Positions 63,227-64,000 of a stretch of DNA of 64,000 nucleotides are shown piece by piece. The translations under genes were made by a program, and so were the position numbers. Each line of letters opens with the position of its first letter. The first letter of the stretch is position 1. Source of the stretch: JAKAAZ01 sp963817855 (GTDB lineage: Bacteria; Acidobacteriota; Terriglobia; Terriglobales; Acidobacteriaceae); contig CAWFQA010000001.1 in assembly GCA_963817855.1 (NCBI GenBank), positions 1,736,001-1,800,000 on the forward strand. The letters run 5' to 3'. Under the pieces are notes generated by a model, which saw only the letters and a list, made by a program, of their open reading frames with translations, was not told the origin of the DNA and made no database searches.

Positions 63227-64000
63227 TTAGCGATCGCCAGAGTTTGCCGTCGCGGTAGCGGTGATCAGCCGCACCGTGACAATCTCATGCGGGTGAACGG
63301 TGAATTGGAATTGGTGCGCGCCAGACAGCGATAGCTGCGATTGATCTCTCTCGACCGCGTCGGTTTGCCAGGCCTGTTGCAGTTGCCATAACGGCGTGTC
63401 GACAGTGACTGTGCGACTCGCGCCGCCAAGATCGAGGAAGCGCAGGATGGTGCCGTGGCCATCTTCCGCGGGCTTCCAGGTGGTCAACACAAGGTCGGGA
63501 TCATTCGCGCGAAGGAAACTAGTCTGCTTGCCATCGAGCGGACCTGGTGTGTTGAGGGCTTTGTCCTGGGTGGTGATTTCGTCCTTTTCGAGCGGGGTCA
63601 TCTCTTCCCAGCCGAGGCGGCTCAGCTGGGCATCATCTGTGGCCGGCGCGCTGGTGATGATGTAACGGAAGCGAAAATGTCCGCCCTGCCCGGCACGATA
63701 GTTCGTGTCCCAGTAGTTGTTCATCACGTAGGAGAAGATGGTTCCGGTGCGCGTGCCGAATTGGGTTGGCCACTGGCCGCGATTGATATCGCCGAGCGTG
63801 ACCAATGCAGCATCGAGCGGCATGACAGTGGCGGAGAGGCCGTCTTGTTGCGCCGAAACCCAGTGCTGCACAGAAAACCATTCATGTCCGGCGCCGGGAT
63901 ACATGTCCTTAGACGGATCGACCACTCCGTTCTGGATTTCGTACTGGAATTGCGGGTGGTCCATAGCGAACGGGAAGGCAAAGTACACACCTTCCTTGCT
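63227..64000 (-). CDS. C-terminal part of a GH38-type alpha-mannosidase-like protein (5' partial)
   Basis: The frame is open to the right window edge, so the N-terminal catalytic barrel is missing. The visible 258 residues are beta-rich and match in style the C-terminal domains of GH38 alpha-mannosidase-like proteins: VYFAFPFAMDHPQF at the visible start, GAGHEWFSVQHWVSAQQDG, and YVMNNYWDTNYRAGQGG. The end contains WKPAEDGHGTILRFLDLGG. Substrate and localisation cannot be judged. It ends 35 bases before the S10 peptidase gene, so the two may be co-transcribed. Confidence 0.7.
   Translation of the reverse strand, partial: SKEGVYFAFPFAMDHPQFQYEIQNGVVDPSKDMYPGAGHEWFSVQHWVSAQQDGLSATVMPLDAALVTLGDINRGQWPTQFGTRTGTIFSYVMNNYWDTNYRAGQGGHFRFRYIITSAPATDDAQLSRLGWEEMTPLEKDEITTQDKALNTPGPLDGKQTSFLRANDPDLVLTTWKPAEDGHGTILRFLDLGGASRTVTVDTPLWQLQQAWQTDAVERDQSQLSLSGAHQFQFTVHPHEIVTVRLITATATANSGDR

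Overview
The window looks like chromosomal DNA of a soil-type Acidobacteriota (class Terriglobia or a close relative). This rests on gene families and layout, not on a marker gene. The supporting families are a VPS10/BNR-like secreted protein, an S10 carboxypeptidase, a GH38-type glycosidase end, an MscL with a zinc-ribbon tail, DUF4149 and TOBE-HTH proteins. Intergenic palindromes of a kind I associate with this phylum also fit. LpxB and an MsbA-like exporter show a lipid A outer membrane. I see no rRNA, tRNA, CRISPR array, transposase, integrase or phage gene.

Layout. 1-3.7 kb: end of a secreted protein, a Met/His-rich exported protein, a SpoIIE-type phosphatase with its promoter, and an MliC-like lipoprotein-sized protein. 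3.7-10.0 kb (minus strand): a three-gene operon for a VWA membrane protein, a tubulin/FtsZ-like GTPase and a membrane-anchored partner, behind a near-consensus promoter. 10.0-14.8 kb: an aldo/keto reductase, then a lower-GC patch with three glycosyltransferases and a membrane-protein remnant. 14.8-20.3 kb: BON-domain protein, PpiD/SurA-like foldase, MalQ and a small protein. 20.3-25.5 kb (minus): MsbA-like transporter, lpxB, and an M1-peptidase-like protein that has lost its zinc site. 25.6-30.7 kb: hemW, threonine aldolase, and phoB-phoR behind three 11-bp Pho-box repeats. 30.8-32.6 kb (minus): xdhC-mocA. 32.7-40.2 kb: htpX, DUF4149, YchF-like, ZIP transporter, SDR, receiver protein, 2-oxoglutarate dehydrogenase E1. 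40.2-46.6 kb: BrxB-like protein, membrane-anchored MutS homologue, TOBE-HTH regulator with modABC, murB. 46.9-53.9 kb: an orphan protein, thrC-thrB, trxA, lon, mscL. 54.1-64 kb: scoA/scoB with an opposing small membrane gene, mtnA, UBP zinc finger, pyrE, sugar porter, uvrB, S10 peptidase, and the end of a glycosidase.

Many genes pair by function: thrC/thrB, phoB/phoR, modA/modB/modC with their regulator, xdhC/mocA, and lpxB with the MsbA-like exporter. ATGA overlaps couple lpxB to the M1-like gene, hemW to the aldolase and thrC to thrB.

About ten otherwise intact reading frames, including murB, thrC, sucA, modB and modC, are broken by what reads each time as one extra base, often in a short homopolymer. 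I read these as sequence errors and report each such gene as one locus. Coordinates of starts are my choice from start codons, ribosome-binding sites and family length.
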